Source: Neoceratodus forsteri (lineage: Eukaryota > Chordata > Ceratodontiformes > Ceratodontidae). From it: DNA of 64,000 bases. Location of the stretch: contig CM028131.1 in NCBI GenBank assembly GCA_016271365.2, positions 281,106,001-281,170,000 on the forward strand, given 5' to 3'. The translations under genes were made by a program, and so were the position numbers. The notes under the pieces were generated by a model. It ran no database searches and had not been told where the DNA came from. It saw nothing but the letters and a program-made list of their open reading frames with translations. The stretch's first letter is position 1, and every line of letters begins with the position of its first letter. Below are positions 11,915 to 22,187 of this stretch, in pieces.

Positions 11915-12625
11915 TTGGGAACAGAGACCTAGCCTACTGGCTACCTTAGTAACTTGCTTGCTGAAGACTTCAGTAAGACAGCATGAAAATTAGAAAGCTA
12001 GTGAGTAGGCTATCTCTCTTCCCATCCTAAAGCTCCCCTGGCTGTCCCCCCCCCCCCATGCATCAGACACTGCAGAGCTGCCAGAGACAGTCCACCCCAT
12101 GCTCATCAAACAGTCACACACTGATGCAGAGACAGACCATCAGGCCCATTAGAGTCTCTGACCCAGCATCCCTCCCACCCATCCCCACAGAGGCAACATC
12201 AGCATTGCTCCCATCCATTCCTACAGAAGTAACATCAGTATCCCTCCAGTCCATCCCCACAGAGGCAACATCGGCATCCCTCCCATCCATCCCCACAGAG
12301 GCAACATCAGCATCCATCCCCACAGAGGCAACATCAGCATCCCTCCCATCCATCCCCACAGAGGCAACATCAGCATCCATTCCTACAGTGGCAACATCAG
12401 TATCCCTTCCATTCATCCCCACAGAGGCCACCACACCTTATTACCTGGTTACTGCAGTGCTTACCCCAATGACAGGGCCTTTCAGATGGGGAATGGAGAC
12501 CTAGCTTACTGGCTAGCTTGATAACCTGCTCGCTGAAGGCTTCAGCAAGACAGCAAGCAAGTTAGCAAGCTAGTCAGTAGGCTAGGTCTCTCTTACCATC
12601 ATGAAGCTCCCCAAGCTGTCCCATT
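11915..12625. repeat. Minisatellite bracketed by hairpin-forming direct repeats
   Basis: The core (about 12,170-12,430) is a tandem array of 'ccccacagaggcaacatcag' plus a variable 'catccctcccatccat' spacer. Units are ~36 bp with shorter ~24 bp variants. It translates into pseudo-repetitive frames on both strands (for example PSIPTEATSAS), which I do not accept as a gene. On each side lies a copy of a ~130-bp sequence (11,915-12,045 and 12,487-12,625) containing 'gagacctagc(c/t)tactggct'. Each copy folds on itself, because 'agtaggctaggtctctc' near its end is the inverse of its start. Confidence 0.8.
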
Positions 12626-12789
12626 CTTATTTAATTACTGCATGGGTAACATTTACTAAATCACAATCCAGAATCAACATTTCCTACCAAAAAACAGACT
12701 GGCACTTGTTATTGTTAAAATAAGTTTGAATGTGCCAGCCCCTCACCCAGCATGGGCTAAGCAGCCCAGAGTATACCACAATGAGCTGA

Positions 12790-13180
12790 AGCTCCTGAAA
12801 GCAGGGTTGGTTTCCTAGCCGGATTGCCAGGAGACACTCTGTGAATGTGCACCCAACGCCTGCAGTGGGATTGATGGCGATATGGACCAGGGTATTTTCC
12901 TCCAGTTTCTGTTTCTTTCGGTGAAGGTGCTAGACTGCAGTGACACACACATGTGTGCGGCAGCATGCATGCATGCATGCTTGATGACAGCTGGCTGTCA
13001 CTCACCTCCAACTAGCTGCTCTAGTGTGCTTCCACCTGGTTTCCACCAGGGAACAGTCAAGCAGAGAAACTCAGTCTCTTCACCCTGTACTGAGGGGAAA
13101 GAGCTGTCCTCAGGATGCTAGATCTATTCCCCCAGGCCGGCCCCTGAGTGACCCCAGTCCTTTCCCGAATCTGGGTCACC
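12790..13180. repeat. Diverged interspersed repeat, copy 2
   Basis: Partner of 3,590-3,910. Contains a gcatgcatgcatgcatgc run near 12,963-12,980. Family unknown. Confidence 0.4.
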
Positions 13181-13834
13181 AGTGTAGTGAGGGGTAGTGC
13201 TACTGCAACACTGCTGAGCCTTGAGAAGTATTTTGACTTCCAAAAAACTAATTACTTCCAAATTTGGACCTGTGGAAGTATTTGACTTCCATTCCACCCC
13301 AATAAAGTCAACAAACTCCTGTTCTCATGGCTATTTTTATTGATAACAGAGTAAGTTCAGTTCAGAGGTTTAAGTGACCAAAATTGATCATGTTAACATT
13401 TTTGATTAGAAAATGGGTCCGTATGTATACAATAAATCGCACTGCACTTATATATACTTTTAAAAAATAAATTTACAGTTTAAAGCTGATCACAAGTAAT
13501 TAGTGGTTGAAAATACAACCATCCGTCTAACCTTCCATTCTATATTTTATCCAACAATGTAGCAACAGAGCAGCACCATCCAGTATTAAGGGTTATTTGT
13601 TTGTTATTTTTGACCAGGAAAGGCACACTGACTTGTGACGGCTTGTTTCCAGGTGCATCCTGAGGCTGGGCTACATGGATCTGTTTTTGGTTTTTTTATT
13701 GATGGTTGAATGTTGATTATGTCACTAGGAAAACTCCCTACTCTTCATTGATAAGTGCCATGGGATCTTTTACTTCCACCTGGACAGTAACCAGAAATGG
13801 GCAGAACAGATCTAATTTTTTTTTATTCTCTGGT

Positions 13835-14017
13835 AACCTAGTATGGGTCAGTAGAATCAGTGCCCATTTACAGGGGAGAACCAGCAGCATTGGGGAGGTT
13901 AACTGACTTACATAGGGTCACACAGTATGCAAGTGGAGGTTGGGGGAATCAAACCCAGGTCTGCTGGCTGTACCAAGCTCTTTTACTGTTCATTGCTCTG
14001 ACCTCTAGGCTATACTA
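13835..14017 (-). mobile_element. MIR-like CORE-SINE
   Basis: On the minus strand, a tRNA-like head ('tagcctagaggtcagagc' A-box region; 'gggtttgattccc' B box) is followed by a MIR/CORE-type body: 'ccacttgcatactgtgtgac', 'taagtcagttaacctcccc' and 'cccctgtaaatgggcac'. The order and wording match the MIR family closely. It is old, with many substitutions. Confidence 0.8.
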
Positions 14018-14029
14018 CATTTAAAATCT

Positions 14030-14196
14030 CATCTGAAGGATGGCACCTCGACAGTGGAGTACCCCGTTGGTACTGCATTACAATGTCAGTTATGGGTAGT
14101 ACCCCAAGTACCTGGTGTGGGGCCAGAACCCACAACCTTCTGATCTTCCAGCCCTAGAGCTGAGCGTGCTACCTACTGAGCAACTGACAGTGCTAT
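14030..14196 (-). mobile_element. tRNA-derived SINE head and body
   Basis: The minus strand reads 'cagttgctcagtaggtagca' (A box TTGCTCAGTAGG), then after ~45 nt 'gttgtgggttctggcccc' (B box). A body ending 'gaggtgccatccttcagatg' + agatttta follows, a 3' phrase seen in several vertebrate tRNA-SINE families. It stands directly head-to-tail with the MIR-like element. It is not a functional tRNA: the B box is altered and there is no cloverleaf 3' half. Confidence 0.7.
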
Positions 14197-15805
14197 AAAT
14201 ATAAATAGGAGATACAACATGCTTCTTTTAACATCAGAACTTAAAATTGGTAACAGGGTTAAATTCCAAACTCAGCCTATCAATTAGTGCCTTAATATCA
14301 CTTTTAGTAGTTTAGGTGATAGTGTGTATGTATACTTTTATTAACTTAAACCAGGTAAGGTGCACTGAGTTATGTCTCTTTCCAGCCACAACCCTGAACC
14401 CGATCAAAGGTTAAACAAACACTACATATGCTGCAAATACAGTCCAGATACACAAAATGATAAATCCGTAATCCAACCATGGAACAGTTCTGCACTGCTG
14501 CTGTTGCCTACCTTAGCTGGCTCAGGCTGATGCTCTTTTCCTCTGCTGCTCTTTGAGTTGACATGATGCTGCCAGCTGCCCAGACCGAAGGAACCCACCA
14601 GGCCACTTGCAGGCCTGCCGCCTGCTTAAACCTCCCTAACACCACCCGGCATGCTCGGGTCACCCACATGCTCTGCTCCCCTCTGCAACACTAGTCTACT
14701 GCTTGTTGCTGCTGCCCGCACTGGTGACCACATCCACAGCTGGCCTGGTTCCACTCACCGGCCACCCGACCACGGGACTTCCTTCTTCCTCCTCGCCGGC
14801 CTGACTCCGACTTGACTGGCCTGTTGTGCTGCCTGGCTGTTTCTGGTGTGGTGACCCTGGTGGCTCCCGGTGCACCTCGGTCCTTTCTCTCAGGCTCCTC
14901 TCTTTTCTGGCTGGACCAGGCATGATCCACCACCACCAACGCTTGTCCACTAGGCTAGCCTGTCTCCTCGCACTCTCTCCCACCACACAATGGAAACCGC
15001 TGCCTCAGAGCTCTTACACACACCTACACAATCACCCAGATGCACGCATGAATATCGCACACAATACAAGCTCTCCTCCCCGGCCAATCACCATACAGCA
15101 AGTTTAAAAAAAGAGCCACTGAACCCGTCAACCACCGCAATGATTTTCCAAGGGGCCGGGGCGGCTGCAAACCAAGGAAAGGCAAAGGTGCCAATTTTAA
15201 ATATAGTACCAGCCGGGCCGCCACTCACCAGCCCAGTTGAAAGGGGGGGGAGGTGCAGTCATAGCAGAGGGCACGTGCACAGAAACCAAGGGAAACAAAT
15301 GCCTTAAAAAAGGCAGCATGTGGCAGGCAAAATATTGCTGGGGCTCAGCCCATCTCAAAAAATATTGCTGGGGCCAATGTCCCCCGGGCCCATACAACCT
15401 GGCGCCTATGTAACTAACCTAAGAAAGCACTAACTCTAATATTATGACCATTGGCATGGAGGAGAGGAAAAAAACCCTTTGAAGAGGAGACCTCTGGGGA
15501 TCCAAGGCCTAGGTCACCTTCCCTCCAGGCTGACGACGATGTTTGATTTAAGGAAGTATGTCATTAAAAGAAGGGTTCAGTAACAAGAGGAATACGAGTA
15601 GGGAGGATGATTATGAAAGAGGGAAATCCCCAAAAGAGAGCACAGATCGAAGAGGGAACACGAGGCTGCACACAGATCACAGAAGGAACATGAAGCAACA
15701 ATAAATACTTTCCTTGACGATGAGAGGGAGTAAATCCATGTAGAAGTCAGGGAGCAAGGGGTATCCAGATGTGCACACAAGGAGATTCCAGATGTGCTGA
15801 TGAGA
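14197..15805. other. Unassigned sequence
   Basis: No supported gene. 14,500-15,420 is C/G-rich (for example 'gaccgaaggaacccaccagg', and a g8 run near 15,243). It has open frames on both strands but no domain. It could be a decayed LTR or UTR-like repeat; I see no proof. Confidence 0.4.
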
Positions 15806-16221
15806 AGACCGAGGAAAGGAGGGAGAGAGGGGACATGATAGAAACTTTCAAGTACCTCAAGGGAATCAACAAAGTCCAAGAGGGTGGCATCTTTCAGAAA
15901 AAGAGATGTGCAAGAACAAGGGGGCACAATTTGAAGATAGAGGGTGGACGGCTCAGAGGTAATGTGAGGAAGTATTTTTTTCACAGAGAGGGTTGTGGAT
16001 GCATGGAACAGCCTCCCTGAGGAGGTCGTGGAGTCAAGAACAGTGGGGAAATTCAAGAATGCATGGGACAGACATAAGGCAGTCCTAGTGGGGGATAGGA
16101 GGAAGTAAGCTGTTGGTTAACTAGGATCTGCAGCTTATCTGTTAGGTAGGAAAATGGGCAGACTAGGTGGGCCAAGCGGTCCTTATCTGCTGTCAAATTC
16201 TATGTTTCTATGTTTCTATGA
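15806..16221 (+). mobile_element. CR1 3' fragment (5'-truncated)
   Basis: Starts within the ORF2 C-terminus (ERRERGDMIETFKYLKGINKVQEG, frame from about 15,811) and continues through the CR1 3' UTR. It ends in three octamer-type units, 'aaattctatg tttctatg tttctatg', at 16,195-16,220. About 415 bp remain, a typical severe 5' truncation. Confidence 0.92.
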
Positions 16222-16224
16222 GGA

Positions 16225-17880
16225 CAATGCAGACTGGCTTGAGTGATCGATGCGATTGAGCTGACGCTGAGGTTGAAGAGGTATGCTTGATTATGCGATA
16301 TGAATGAGTAGACTTTGAACAATTAGACCCTGAGGTTGTAGTCAGTGAGGTAGCATAGAATTCAACGATAGGAATGTTCGAGTAAACAATGTAAATAGAT
16401 GAACTTTGATGTAAGGCTGTGACGACAATAGGAAGGTCAATGGGTAGCATAGGACCCAGACAGTACAAGTCATTAAGCGACGAAAATAGATAAACCTTGA
16501 GGTAATGCTGAGTGAATGATGACAGGATGTATGAACTCGATATGACTGGAGTTATAAACTCAATACATGCAGCATGATAGCCGTGGTTGATAGGTGGCAT
16601 AGGAGTTATGGTAGGTATGCCCAAAAAGAATATCAATAGCAGGCCATGAGTGGAGTGAATCCTGGATGTCCGGTACAGAATTAGAAGAGGAGATAGGAAG
16701 GAACTTGAAATTGAACTTGTATGAAGGAAGTAAAAGGTAGTAGGCTCCTCAAAAGGAGATAGACTCTGAGGCTATCAATGGGTAGCATAGGACCCAGCCG
16801 GTACAAGTCATAGTGAAGTAGTCAAAGCTGGCACGATTAGATGAGGTGGCATATGATTCATGAAAAGGATGGAATGCCCAGAATAGAGAACCATTGAGGT
16901 AATAATGAACTTGAATGAAGGTATCATGATCTATAGAGCGATGCGAGCAATGAGGCTCCTCAAAAGGAGGCGGGCTCCAAGGCCAAGAAGGCATGTCAGG
17001 AACCAGAGGGCATGCGAATCAGAGGGTATGTGCTCAGGATGGGAGATGGAGAGGAGCCAAACTCGGACAATGTACGATGAGGAGGGAAGCCATGAGTGGA
17101 AAGAATCAATGATGGCCAGGACTAGAACAGGAACTAGGCTGAGGAAGATAAAATGGGAATGAATGAGATGCAATGATGGATTGACGCCATGAAGGCAGGT
17201 ACCGGAAAGCAAAGCATGAAAGGACGATGGATGGTAGGGAGGTCAAAAGGGCAGCATAGGACCCAGCCGGTACAAGATGAGAACTGCAGTAGGGAGAGTC
17301 AGATTAGGTGGCATATGATCCACTATAAGTATGCCCTAAAAGAAATATTGATAGCAGGCCTTGGAGGGAAGCCATGAGAAGTAGCAAGAAGATGGTAGTT
17401 AGGAACTCTATCAATTGATGTAAGAAAATGGAGAAAAGTGAGGAAGCAGACACTGAGGCCAATAAGGCAGGTTCAGACCCATATGGTAAGAGTGAAGCCA
17501 TGAGTTGATGGAATCTTCGCTGGTTAGTATGAGATAAGGCAAAAGAGGAACGGACGAGGTACGATGATGGAGGGAAGCCATAAGGCTGGAATCGGTAAGG
17601 CGCATGAAATACCATACTGAAAACAAGACAAGAAGCGGCCGAAGCCGATCATGGATGGGCAAATGGCGCCACCTACTGGACTGGACATCGTCAAACAAAA
17701 GACACACAAAAGGCATGGGGGGCACAACAGGACAACAGCACTGGCTCAGGAGGTAGGCAGGCCAGGTAGAGAGGGAGCCTTCAGGGGCACTGGAGCACGA
17801 CCAACATCAGAGGTGGAGGGTTCAAAAGCTGAAAACACAGAGGAACGTAGCAAGAGTTGGGTGCAAGGACAGAGCTGATC
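16225..17880. repeat. Degenerate higher-order repeat, purine-rich
   Basis: Phrases recur at irregular spacing. 'agcataggacccag(c)cggtacaag' is at about 16,447, 16,784 and 17,251. 'gatgaggtggcatatgatt' and variants lie near 16,840 and 17,305. 'gctcctcaaaaggag' is at 16,743 and 16,952, and 'agaaatattgatagcagg' and variants at 16,626 and 17,340. The pattern suggests an old complex tandem repeat with unit length of roughly 330-470 bp. Open frames here follow the repeat and show no domain. Confidence 0.6.
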
Positions 17881-17987
17881 AAAGTAGACTAGCAAAGGAA
17901 AGGACAGAGACAGCATGATCAAGAAGAGAAAATGACAGCAGTACTTACTGATGCAGCCACGATAAACAAAGGAAACTGATATATATA

Positions 17988-18330
17988 AGAGGCAAAAAAC
18001 TCCATTTAATGCATCAGTTAGGGTTGTTCCACAGCGACAAAAGGGAGAAAACTCAGTGTTAGGTTGAAATTCTTGTGACCCAGCCCACCTCCAATTGGCA
18101 TCGGGCGGTGCCATAGTCGTCGGCCCTAACTCTCACCCCATCACATGTAAAGAAGCTGAGGAATAGGAGAATGGGGTGAGTTAGATCGACCACCCCAATG
18201 CGCACACCTTTGATGCCAGTTGGGGTGGGCTGAGGGGTCCAAGGGTGTTTCAACCCTAACACCAAATTTCCTCACTTTTGTTGCTGTGGAACAACCCTAA
18301 CTGATGCATTAAACAGAGTTTTTTGCCTCT
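17988..18330. repeat. 343-bp foldback of element X, copy A
   Basis: 'agaggcaaaaaactccattt' + aatgcatcagttagggttg at the left is the inverse of 'caaccctaactgatgcatta' + aacagagttttttgcctct at the right. The arms meet around a ~30-nt centre (cacatgtaaag...ggaataggaga) near 18,140-18,170, flanked by 'ctctcaccccat' / 'atggggtgagttag'. Confidence 0.9.
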
Positions 18331-18419
18331 AATTTCCCTTCTTTTTGAGAATAATGACGAGAAATAGTAAAAGTAATGCAGCGGCAGGAGCGCGGTGCCC
18401 TCCCGCCACGTGATGTCTT

Positions 18420-19235
18420 GTGACATAGTAACAGGAACAGCAACGCAAACAAAAGCACCAACAGTGGCGCACATGGTAACAGAAACATAAATGGTAAAGG
18501 AAACGTTAATAGAAACACAAGCGCAAAGTGACACTGAAGCGAACAGTGATGCAAACAGACATTGAAGAGCGTATGAAAACGCAACTGGTGACACGAACAG
18601 TGATGGCAGCAGTATTTTAAATGAAAGTGTTAAGTGTCACAGCAAAAAGAACACGAAAGGGAGCAGAAACGGAAACGGGAACGCAAGCGCACACGTAAAC
18701 ACAAACCGTAACACGCACAGCCATGGTACCGCAATAGTAAACGCAAATGGTAAAGTTAACATGAAGAATAATGCCAAGGAAACAGAAATGGAAATGGGAA
18801 CGGAGGCCCATACGGAAACGCAAACCGAAACGTGCATGATCACAGAACCGCAATTGTTAATGCAAATGGTAACGGTAACAGCAACAATAACGCCAAAGGA
18901 AAGAGAAATGCAAATGCAAGCGAGTACAGAAACACAAACCATTATGCGCACGGTCATGGTACTGCAATTGTAAACGCAAATGGTAACAGTAACAGCAAAA
19001 ATAACGCCAAAGGAAACAGAAACGCAAGCGCGTACGGAAACGCAAACTGTAACGCACGTGGATGGTACCGCAATTGCAAATGAAACTGGTAATGGTAACA
19101 GCAACAATAATGCCAAATGACACAAAAATGCAAACGCAAGCGAAAATGCAAACCGTAACGCACACGGTGGCGTAGATGGTAACGGTGCCACAAACGGTAA
19201 CGCAAACGCAACTGGAAATGCTAACTGGCACAGTA
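18420..19235. repeat. Hexanucleotide-periodic degenerate array, copy A
   Basis: Roughly 135 six-base units of the form N-A-A-Y-R-N (taacgg, taacag, caacaa, taacgc, aaacgc and so on) run in register for ~800 bp. On the plus strand one frame alternates Asn with Gly/Ala/Ser/Lys (NANGNGNSNNNAKG). On the minus strand long open frames of alternating Val/Cys/Phe residues arise. These frames follow from the periodicity, not from selection for protein. Confidence 0.8.
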
Positions 19236-19529
19236 ACAAAAGGGCACACCCTTGTTTTCCCCAAAAAATGCATTGGGAAACACAGTGAAAACAAAGAATG
19301 TATACATAACAATGGGCCTCGGAGCAGAAAATGAGGACTTGGAATATTAAATTGCTTATATCTCAGGAACCATACAATGTAGAAAAAAAAATGTAAATTT
19401 CATATGAATTATGACTTTCCTGGCTAGTTTTAAACTTAGCCCCCTTCAGGGGGGCTAAGCATTTTTGCGACAAAAAGTCTGTATCTTGCACCGTTTCCGA
19501 GATACGGGCCCCAAAATGCGCGACGGACG

Positions 19530-20200
19530 CCGTAATGTTATCCAATGGGGAAAAGTGTTAACTTCGGAGTGCCGTCACTGTGCCGCCCTGTAATATTTTT
19601 TCATCAAACCACCAAGAAGCACATCGGGGGTTGTTGGCTTTCTTCTCTCCAAATTTCAGCCCAAAAGACCAAACAGTTATTTTGCAGCAGGGCGGCAAAG
19701 GATTCCTGTAAAGCGGCGGACCCGTAATGTTATCCTATGGGAATAAGTGTCAACTTTGGAGTGCCATAACTTTGCTGCCCTGTAATGTTTTTTCACCAAA
19801 ATACTGAAAGGCACAACTGTGAAATGTTGGCTGCGTTCCCTCCAAATTTCAGCCCAAATGACCAAACCATTCTTTTGCAGCAGGGTGGCAAAGAATTGCT
19901 GTGATTTTGCTGTAGCCTGGAAAAGTAGCGTCGTGATTTGTGAAAGCGTTTGCAAAAAATTGCGACACTTTCGTGAGTGCGACGGCGCGGCGAACACCGT
20001 AATGTTATCCTATGGGAAAAAAAGAGAAGTTCAGAGTTCCATAACTTTGGCTCCCTGTAATATTTTTTCACCAAACCACTGAAAGGCACATCTATGGGAT
20101 GTTGGCTGTCTTCCCTCCAAATTTTGGCCTGAAAGACCAAGCCGTTATATTGCAGCAGGGCGTCAAAGGATTGCTGCAATGCATCGGATGCCGCATCACT
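19530..20200. repeat. Element X modules, copy A (three units)
   Basis: Units begin 'ccgtaatgttatcc' at 19,530, 19,722 and 19,997, then carry 'ccataactttg', 'ccctgtaatattttttcacc', 'aaaggcacat', 'tccctccaaatttcagccc' and 'ttgcagcagggcggcaaag'. The second unit has ~80 extra bases. A more diverged relative of the same module lies at about 20,490-20,620 in the tail. Confidence 0.8.
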
Positions 20201-20854
20201 ACTTTGCGACACTACTTTTTCCAGAAATTTGAAAAACATATTTCTAGGGTGTTTAATCTCAAAATAAAGATATGCCTAGCATCCTCAGGGTCCGACTAGG
20301 TAAACACAAAAAGAATTGTGTTGCTACTGGGTCCCAAATTTAAATACCAAGCATTTTTCTGATCACCAACTGAAAACAAAATGGCAGATTTGCGAAAGTA
20401 GAAGGGTCACTTGTGAAAGTAAAAACTGCATTTGTGACACTTTCGAACTTTTTAACTTTTTCCATTGACTTATAATGGGAACTTGTTTTTGAATAACTTT
20501 TGAACCGTTTAATATTTTTTTCACGAAATCTTCAAAAGGCACATCAGGGACACTGGCCACATGTTCCCTGAAGTTTTTGGTCTGGTCGCACAAACCGTGC
20601 GACCTGTAGGCACGAGCAAAAAATTCACCAGAAAGTGTAAACGAGTGCGCAGATCATGCTTAATAACTCCACAGCCGTATATCCAACCAGTATGAAAGTT
20701 TGCAGATCCCAAGATGTATAGCTTTTGATCAAGCATTCCATATTTCAGGCAAATCCGTTGAACAGTGGCAAAGTTATTAAGGTGCAAAGTTTGACCCTTT
20801 AACCTTAAAAGGGCTCCTCAAGCCTAACTACGGTAGTGCTATCTTGTTACCATA

Positions 20855-20883
20855 ATACATATATATATATATATATATATATG
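20855..20883. repeat. (TA)n bounding element X copy A
   Basis: Run of ta dinucleotides at the right edge of copy A. The left edge (17,979-17,987) is a shorter gatatatata. Confidence 0.9.
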
Positions 20884-21372
20884 TATTTTTATTTATATCC
20901 CGCAGACCAGTGCAGAAAAATATGGAGAAAACTAAAATGCTGTAGCAGACCACCATTATTAATCATCTCCCCATAGGCAGTTACAGTAGCAGAGCTGAAC
21001 GTCGTTTGCAAAGTGTTTCACTCTTGTCACCTATCATATTCTATTTACAGCCAGCGGCTGCTAAATGGTACGTCCCAGAATGAAACAAAACATTAAGAAA
21101 CGTCTCACAGCCTGCAATGCTTGCTTTTCTGAATCAGGTTTAGAAAAAAAAACAAGAACATGAGAAAATTCGATTTGTTGCAGAGCTGCATCTATCAAGT
21201 CGACATGCACTGAGGACAGAGAAATGAAAAGGCGCACGAGCTGAGAAGAGAAGCGCCGAGATAGGGAGAGAGCCCACAAGGAGCAGCCAGGGGGCGGCAG
21301 GACGGAAGGCAGAAGTTGCCAAATGAGGAGGACAGAAGGTGCAGGAACAGAGAGCCAAAGATGTACCACAGC

Positions 21373-21782
21373 ATAATATCATAGTGTAGGATGAACTCCA
21401 CTGCTGACACAATTTTTTAATTTGCTGTATCCAGCTTTTATTTACTTTAAAAGTCCACACCAAAATCCTGGGCAACAGTTTCATAGCCAGAACGCCACTT
21501 CTTCAGGCCCCCATACACACAGTGTTGTTTTTCTTAATCTTATTTTTATTTAGACTTTGCTTTATTCATATGCATCTCACAAGTCCATTCAAGAAAAACC
21601 TTTATTCATTTGACGTTTTATTCACCACAAGGTGGATTTAGCCAAAACTGGAAGAGAATGGTGATAAACACATGGCGAGAAGAACGCTCGAAAGGAATGA
21701 ACGCTCTAAAGAGGATAAGTTTAAATCCGGCAAATTAAAAATTGTGTCAGCAGTGGAGTTCATCCTACTCTATGATATTATT
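21373..21782. mobile_element. Inverted-repeat element, ~410 bp (MITE-like)
   Basis: The arm at 21,373-21,425 (ataatatcatagtgtaggat...) is inverse to 21,731-21,782 (...atcctactctatgatattat), with about two differences over 52 bp. The ~305-bp interior has no ORF of note. It sits between the two copies of element X. TSD not resolved. Confidence 0.7.
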
Positions 21783-21845
21783 CTGATATGTTTTGCCATG
21801 TGGGATGGCACAATAAAGTATATACAGTATATATATATATATATT

Positions 21846-22187
21846 AGAGACAAAAAACTCCGTTTAATGCATCAGTTAGGGTTGTCCCACAGCGACAAAT
21901 GTGAGGAAATTCAGTGTTAGGTTGAAAACCCCTTGGACCCCAGCCCCACCCCCAACCTGTCATTGGGGGTGCACATTGTCATCGGCCCTAACTCTCATCC
22001 CATCACATGTAAAGCAGCAGAAGTATAGGAGAATGGGGTGAGAGTTAGACCGAACCCTCAAATGCACACCCCAATGCCAATTGGGAGGGTGGGCTGGGGT
22101 CCAAGGGGTTTCAACCCCAACACCAAATTTCTCTACTTTTGTCGCTGTGGCAACCCAATTCAATGCATTAAACGAGTTTTTGCCTCT
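21846..22187. repeat. 342-bp foldback of element X, copy B
   Basis: Same inverted arms as copy A ('agagacaaaaaactccgttt' ... 'aaacgagtttttgcctct'), with independent substitutions and small indels. The arm ends match those of copy A, so the foldback is a constant part of the element. Confidence 0.9.

Larger units (their letters stand above)
17988..20854 (+). mobile_element. Element X, copy A (unclassified, foldback + arrays, TA-flanked)
   Basis: Parts in order: a 343-bp foldback; a short spacer ('aatttcccttctttttgaga'); a hexanucleotide-periodic array; a unique stretch with a gc-rich hairpin at 19,436-19,460 (cttagccccc / gggggctaag); three repeated modules; and a 650-bp tail ending just before (TA)n. 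The same order recurs in copy B at 21,846-23,983. No transposase is seen. Orientation is arbitrary. Both copies lie between TA repeats, suggesting a preference for (TA)n targets or TA-generating ends. Confidence 0.7.

Noticed and set aside
12058..12504. A 148-codon repetitive 'PSIPTEATSAS' protein
   Set aside because: The frame coincides with the minisatellite, and an equally repetitive frame exists on the other strand. No signal peptide or non-repeat domain.
14030..14196. A functional tRNA gene on the minus strand
   Set aside because: A and B boxes are present, but the B box is altered and the acceptor and T stems do not pair. A SINE body follows.
14690..15310. CpG-island-like promoter or exon of a host gene
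   Set aside because: GC-rich with open frames on both strands, but no conserved domain, splice pattern or promoter motif.
18637..19312. Long open frames on the minus strand (up to 200 codons, Val/Phe/Cys-rich), looking like membrane proteins
   Set aside because: They arise from the hexamer-periodic array, which has few stop codons in several frames. Residue alternation mirrors the repeat and frames overlap each other.
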